Shown one piece after another: positions 31,142-34,997 of a stretch of DNA of 34,997 nt. Below the pieces are notes generated by a model that saw only the letters and a list, made by a program, of their open reading frames with translations, was not told where the DNA came from and ran no database searches. Position numbers and translations under genes: made by a program. Origin of the DNA: Anaerolineae bacterium CG2_30_57_67 (GTDB lineage: Bacteria > Chloroflexota > Anaerolineae > Anaerolineales > Villigracilaceae); NCBI GenBank assembly GCA_001872455.1, contig MNXJ01000078.1, positions 1-34,997 on the forward strand. The letters run 5' to 3'. Position 1 is the first letter of the stretch; every line of letters starts with the position of its first letter.

Positions 31142-33637
31142 TTATGCCGCCGGAGTGGGTTCAGTCTGCTCCTGGCGCGTCAGGGTGATTTCGCCATCGG
31201 CGCCGACTTCGACGCGGATGGAGTCGCCATCGGCGAAGGTTCCCGCCAGCAGATTGTCGGAAAGGGAATCTTCCACTTTCATCTGGATGACACGGCGCAG
31301 AGGGCGCGCGCCCATGTCGGCGTCGAAACCTTCCTCGCCCAGCAGCGCCAGCGCTTCGGGGCTGGCCGTCAGCGCGATGGTGTGGTCTTTCAGGCGTTGC
31401 GTGACTTTGTCCAGTTCCAGTGCGACAATTTTCTGGATGTCTTCCTTGTTGAGCGAGCGGAAAACGATGACGCTGTCGAGGCGGTTGATGAATTCCGGGC
31501 GGAAGGCGCGTTTGAGCGTTTCGGTCAGTTTCTTACGCATTTCCTCGTAGCCCAGGCGTTCTTCGTTAACTTCATCACGCTTGAGGGCAAAGCCGAGCGC
31601 GGTTTGCTTTTTGATCATATCCGCGCCGACGTTGGAGGTCATCACGATGATGGCGTTGCGGAAATCCACCTTGCGGCCCTTGGCGTCGGCCAGGTGGCCT
31701 TCTTCCATGATTTGCAGCAGCATGTTGTGAACTTCGGGATGCGCTTTTTCAATTTCGTCAAAGACGACAATTGAATACGGGCGGCGGCGCAGGGCTTCGG
31801 TCAGTTGACCGGCGTCCTCGTAGCCAACGTAGCCGGGAGGCGCGCCCACCAGCCGGCTGGCGGTATGACGCTCCATAAATTCGGACATATCCAATTGAAT
31901 GGCGGTGTCTTCCGAGCCAAACATGAACTTCGCCAGGGCTTTGGTCAATTCGGTTTTGCCGACGCCGGTCGGGCCGAGGAACATGAACGAACCAATCGGG
32001 CGGCGCGGGTCTTTGAGGCCAGCGCGGGCGCGGCGCACGGCGCGCGCAATGGCGTGGATGGCGTCATCCTGGCCGATAATCTGGCCTTTCAGTTCGTCTT
32101 CCATGTGCAGCAGGCGCTCGGATTCTTCCTGAGCAATCTGCATGACCGGCACGCCCGTCCACATCGCCACCACTTCGGCAATATCTTCGGCGGTGACCAC
32201 CGGGCTGGTAGCGCGGTCCCAGGCGGTGCGCATGCGTTCCAGCTGGTTTTCAATCGTCACTTCCTGCGCCTGCCAGGAAGTGACTTCTTCGACGTTGCCA
32301 TCTTCCTGCGCCAATGTGCGATTTTGGCGCACTTCGCGCAGTTTGGTGTACAGGTCTTTGGCCTGCTTGGCCGCTGGAGATTTGTACATGCGCACGCGCG
32401 AGGAAGATTCGTCAATCAGGTCAATCGCCTTGTCGGGCAAAAAACGCTCGGTGACGTAGCGCGCCGAAAGGTGCGTGGCGGCTTCGAGGGCTTCGTCTGA
32501 AATGACCAGCTTGTGATGCTCCTCGTAGGCCGGGCGGACACCCTTCAGAATGGCGATGGTTTCCTCCTCGGAGGGTTCATCCACCTGCACGGGCTGGAAG
32601 CGCCGTTCAAGGGCGGCATCCGACTCGATGTGTTTGCGATATTCTTCGAGCGTTGTCGCGCCGATGACTTGCAATTCGCCGCGCGAGAGGGCGGGTTTCA
32701 GAATGTTGGCCGCGTCCACGCTGGAGCCGGCTGCGCCCGCGCCAACGAGCATGTGCACTTCGTCAATGAAGAGAATCGCGCCGGATTGTTTCAACTCGTC
32801 AATGACGCGCTTGAGGCGTTCTTCAAACTGACCGCGATACATCGTCCCGGCCACCAGCGAGCCGACATCCAATTGCAAAACGCGCTTGTTCATCAGCGGA
32901 GCAGGTACATCGCCTTCGACGATGCGCTGGGCCAGGCCCTCGACGATGGCTGTTTTGCCAACGCCAGGCTCGCCAATCAGCGCCGGGTTATTTTTGGTGC
33001 GGCGCGCCAGAATTTGAATGACACGCTCAATTTCCATCTGACGGCCAATGACCGGGTCGAGTTTGCCCTGTTCGGCCTTGGTGGTCAGGTCGCTGGCGAG
33101 TTGGTCCACCAGCGGAGTTTTGGGGTTTTGCGCCGACTGCTGCGGCGCGCCGGGGCGGGCAGGTTCACGTCCCGCCGGGGCGGGCGGCGTAGGCGAGGAG
33201 GATTCCTGCAAAATGCGGCGCGTCTGGCGGCGGATTTCATCGGGGGTGGCGCCCAGGCGGCGCAGGGCTTCCAGCGCGGTGCCTTCGATGTGCAAGAGCG
33301 CTAAAAGCAGGTGTTCCGTGCCAATGTAGGCATGGCCCAAGCGGCGGGCCTCTTCTACGGCCTGTTCGAGGGTCTGCTCGGTGGCGCTGGAAAGTTCAAT
33401 CTTCTCGCTGGGCGGGGTGGCGCCGACTCCTTTCAGCCGGTTGATGATTTCGCGCACGCGCTCAACTTCCAGCCCCATTTCACGCAGTACGCGGCCAGCA
33501 ACGCCGCCTTCTTCTTCGATTAAACCAATCAGCAAATGTTCGGTGTCAATGAAAGGCTGCCGTGTGCGTTCAGCCTCGGCATGTGCCAGGCTGAGCACTC
33601 GTCTCGCCCGTTGGGTAAAGCGTTCCATTCCGGCCAT
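31142..33637 (-). CDS. clpC: ATP-dependent Clp protease ATP-binding subunit ClpC
   Basis: The 831-residue protein has two N-terminal Clp repeats (about 4-145, [19 protein letters not shown] ... [13 protein letters not shown]) and a Pro-rich linker. First AAA+ module: Walker A GEPGVGKT (222-229), [11 protein letters not shown] short middle domain follows (about 415-480), then the second AAA+ module with Walker A GPTGVGKT (555-562). KQTALGFAL (LGF at about 671-673) is the loop that docks on ClpP, so this is a protease partner rather than a ClpB disaggregase. The ATG at 33637 has AGGAG 8 nt upstream. It is preceded by a HIT gene and its own promoter. No clpP or mcsB is in view. Confidence 0.96.
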   Translation of the reverse strand: MAGMERFTQRARRVLSLAHAEAERTRQPFIDTEHLLIGLIEEEGGVAGRVLREMGLEVERVREIINRLKGVGATPPSEKIELSSATEQTLEQAVEEARRLGHAYIGTEHLLLALLHIEGTALEALRRLGATPDEIRRQTRRILQESSSPTPPAPAGREPARPGAPQQSAQNPKTPLVDQLASDLTTKAEQGKLDPVIGRQMEIERVIQILARRTKNNPALIGEPGVGKTAIVEGLAQRIVEGDVPAPLMNKRVLQLDVGSLVAGTMYRGQFEERLKRVIDELKQSGAILFIDEVHMLVGAGAAGSSVDAANILKPALSRGELQVIGATTLEEYRKHIESDAALERRFQPVQVDEPSEEETIAILKGVRPAYEEHHKLVISDEALEAATHLSARYVTERFLPDKAIDLIDESSSRVRMYKSPAAKQAKDLYTKLREVRQNRTLAQEDGNVEEVTSWQAQEVTIENQLERMRTAWDRATSPVVTAEDIAEVVAMWTGVPVMQIAQEESERLLHMEDELKGQIIGQDDAIHAIARAVRRARAGLKDPRRPIGSFMFLGPTGVGKTELTKALAKFMFGSEDTAIQLDMSEFMERHTASRLVGAPPGYVGYEDAGQLTEALRRRPYSIVVFDEIEKAHPEVHNMLLQIMEEGHLADAKGRKVDFRNAIIVMTSNVGADMIKKQTALGFALKRDEVNEERLGYEEMRKKLTETLKRAFRPEFINRLDSVIVFRSLNKEDIQKIVALELDKVTQRLKDHTIALTASPEALALLGEEGFDADMGARPLRRVIQMKVEDSLSDNLLAGTFADGDSIRVEVGADGEITLTRQEQTEPTPAA

Positions 33638-33679
33638 AAAATCAACTCCTGAAAAAGCGGACACAACTAGTCGAATTGG

Positions 33680-33709
33680 ATTGTACCAAAGAAGCGGAAA
33701 GGGTGTCCG
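33680..33709 (-). promoter_or_regulatory. Candidate promoter of clpC
   Basis: On the minus strand: CGGACA (33709-33704), 18 bp, then an extended -10 TGGTACAAT (TACAAT 33685-33680). CGGACAC/GTGTCCG copies flank the region as an inverted pair (about 33654-33660 and 33703-33709). No CIRCE-type heat-shock operator is seen. Confidence 0.45.
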
Positions 33710-33720
33710 TATGAAAATGA

Positions 33721-34194
33721 TTAGAGTTTATCGGCGGCATCTGATGCTGGCGGAGCAAGCCGCCGTAAAACAGCGGCGCGGATTTTCTCCATCAGCGCGG
33801 CGTAGTGTGCCGGGTCAAAACGCGGCATTTTCTCCAGCGGGTAGAACCAGGCCGGGCCGGCGCGATGTTCTTCCGGCTCGGCGTCAAAGCGCGGCAGAAT
33901 ATGGGCGTGCAAAGCCGGGTCGCTGTTGCCCAAAATTTCGTAGTTGATGCGCACGGCGCCAGTCACTTCGAGCAGGGCGTCGCCAATCAGCGTCATGTCG
34001 CGCAGAAATTGGGCGCGCGCGTCGCCGGATAAATCGTTCAGGCTGGGGACAACCGGGTCGGCGAGCAGAATGCAATAGCCGCTGAGAATCTGAATATCGG
34101 CCATGACCGCCCAGCCGGAGGGCATCTGGCACAAGACAGCCGGGTTTTTTCCCTGGCGGGCGAGTTCAACGCGCTGGTGAATGAGGTTGTTCAT
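33721..34194 (-). CDS. HIT-family nucleotide-binding protein
   Basis: The 157-residue protein has the histidine-triad-like motif HAHILPR (96-102), preceded by a HIT-like β-sheet (WAVMADIQILSGYCILLADP). The form H-x-H-x-x-P-R differs from the full H-x-H-x-H of classical hydrolases, so catalysis is uncertain; nucleotide binding or a diverged hydrolase are both possible. It overlaps the upstream regulator gene by 29 nt and has only a weak CCGGAA before the ATG, so translation is probably coupled. Confidence 0.82.
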   Translation of the reverse strand: MNNLIHQRVELARQGKNPAVLCQMPSGWAVMADIQILSGYCILLADPVVPSLNDLSGDARAQFLRDMTLIGDALLEVTGAVRINYEILGNSDPALHAHILPRFDAEPEEHRAGPAWFYPLEKMPRFDPAHYAALMEKIRAAVLRRLAPPASDAADKL

Positions 34195-34997
34195 AGGGTT
34201 CCGGGGAGTCTTCTGTATCGGATGTCAGGTCTTCTTCTTCAAACTCAATCTCTTCGTCGTGGCCTTCAACGGGGAAGGATTGCAGCAGGGTGATTTGGCC
34301 GTATCCCTGTTGGGCAAGTTCCATAAAAACCTGCGCCGTATGCTTGTCGGCGGGCAGGTAGGCGACCAGGTAGAGACTGCCTGCCGGGCTGGCAACGGGC
34401 GTCAGCGGCGGGCTGAAAAATCTCAACTCGCCAAAGCGGGCGTGCCGCAGGGCGACGAAGACATCCTCAAAGAGGGTTTCTTGTTTGTTGTCGGCGCTAC
34501 GCGCAAGGTAGTCGCGCAAGGCCTGCATATCGGGCGACTCGGTCAGGTCGGTCATCAATTGAGTGTAGTAACGGGTTGCCATCCAGGGTAGTGTCATAGA
34601 CTGGAAAAAGGAAATGCTTTGCAGGAGATAGGCGTCTTGATTCTCCAGCGCATTTTGGAGAAAAGGGGAGTTTTGCGAGAAGACGAAGCGCAAAACGTTG
34701 TATCCGGCGAAGCGGGATTCGGCTTGCTGGCGCATGGTCTCCGAATAGTCAAACAGAGTTAGCAGGCTGTAGTTGGCGGCCAGCAGGTTGTCGTAAGTGT
34801 CCACCACAAACGCGGGCAGGGCCAGGCCGCGCAACATGGTCAGCGCCTTTTCCAAAGATTGCTGTGCGCTGATTTCGAGAAAGTCGGGTTCATTGGCGCG
34901 GACGGCGCACAGCAGAAATTCGCGCCGCTGACGCAGGGGAATGCGCAAGGCGTTTGCCAGGCGTAGCAGGGTGTCGGGCTCCAGGGTGACTTTTTCG
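34166..34997 (-). CDS. HTH regulator with MmyB-like ligand-binding domain (5' part outside window)
   Basis: The frame is open to the right edge, beyond the first visible start codon. The edge sequence reads VTLEPDTLLRLANALRIPLR followed by QRREFLLCA, which matches the last helices of an XRE-type HTH as it joins an MmyB-like domain. The rest (FVVDTYDNLLAANYSLLTLF ... NVLRFVFSQNSPFLQN ... ARFGELRFFSPPLTPVASPAG ... LYLVAYLPAD) follows the PAS-like MmyB sensor pattern. The C-terminus is very acidic (EIEFEEEDLTSDTEDSPEPY). It is probably a transcription regulator sensing a hydrophobic ligand. The DNA-binding helices lie mostly beyond base 34997. Confidence 0.75.
   Translation of the reverse strand, partial: EKVTLEPDTLLRLANALRIPLRQRREFLLCAVRANEPDFLEISAQQSLEKALTMLRGLALPAFVVDTYDNLLAANYSLLTLFDYSETMRQQAESRFAGYNVLRFVFSQNSPFLQNALENQDAYLLQSISFFQSMTLPWMATRYYTQLMTDLTESPDMQALRDYLARSADNKQETLFEDVFVALRHARFGELRFFSPPLTPVASPAGSLYLVAYLPADKHTAQVFMELAQQGYGQITLLQSFPVEGHDEEIEFEEEDLTSDTEDSPEPYEQPHSPAR

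Noticed and set aside
31382-33304. Several plus-strand frames opposite clpC
   Set aside because: All lie antisense to clpC, which is intact and highly conserved.
33638-33720. CIRCE heat-shock operator before clpC
   Set aside because: The TTAGCACTC-N9-GAGTGCTAA pattern is absent; only an unrelated CGGACAC/GTGTCCG pair is seen.

Overview
The window looks like part of a chromosome from a Chloroflexota bacterium, most likely class Anaerolineae. This is an inference from gene style: Pro/Thr-rich lipoproteins, a B-box membrane protein beside NAD kinase, a large BTAD/ATPase/TPR regulator, an MmyB-like HTH regulator and a BMP nucleoside-binding lipoprotein. No rRNA or other marker settles it. No tRNA, rRNA or CRISPR array was recognised.

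Region 1 (1-8610, all minus strand) is the accessory part. It is visibly more A+T-rich than the rest. A four-gene operon reads leftward. It encodes a trypsin-like protease fused to a STAND-type ATPase, then a 1211-residue STAND ATPase/TPR protein with a complete periplasmic-binding-protein-like sensor domain inserted between Walker A and Walker B. It continues with a radical SAM/SPASM enzyme carrying an N-terminal CDCDCDCAC segment, and ends with a Band-7/SPFH coiled-coil protein. Gaps are 18 nt, 13 nt and a 4-nt ATGA overlap. An IS4/Tn5-like insertion sequence has landed in the 3' end of the SPFH gene, whose last codons and stop lie in the IS terminus. The set resembles NTPase-centred conflict or signalling cassettes, but I do not recognise this exact combination. 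It is the best candidate here for an undescribed system.

Region 2 (8718-16874) holds an SH3-like lipoprotein gene; a BMP-family lipoprotein gene with its own promoter and a perfect 18-bp palindromic operator; a trmD-MFS transporter pair; two tandem membrane-anchored TPR proteins; and acpS with a membrane protein gene. A 61-bp inverted-repeat element lies between the second TPR gene and acpS. Its ends match the tip of the IS at the left edge.

Region 3 (16937-23021) is a seven-gene plus-strand operon with a strong promoter and terminator: a flavin/NAD(P) reductase, a MOSC protein, a Cas4-like nuclease split over two adjacent ORFs that meet at two membrane helices, nadK, a B-box membrane protein and recN. 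The nadK and recN starts lack a Shine-Dalgarno sequence and are preceded by short tandem repeats.

Region 4 (23039-29474) carries a BTAD-STAND-TPR regulator, a MerR/excisionase-type HTH protein, a branched-chain aminotransferase, a 176-bp MITE-like element, and a diguanylate cyclase with a C-terminal ribbon-helix-helix-like segment. A 20-bp-arm palindrome sits on the cyclase promoter. Region 5 (29525-34997, minus strand) has a dihydrouridine synthase, msrA, clpC, a HIT protein and the 3' part of an HTH/MmyB-like regulator that runs off the right edge.
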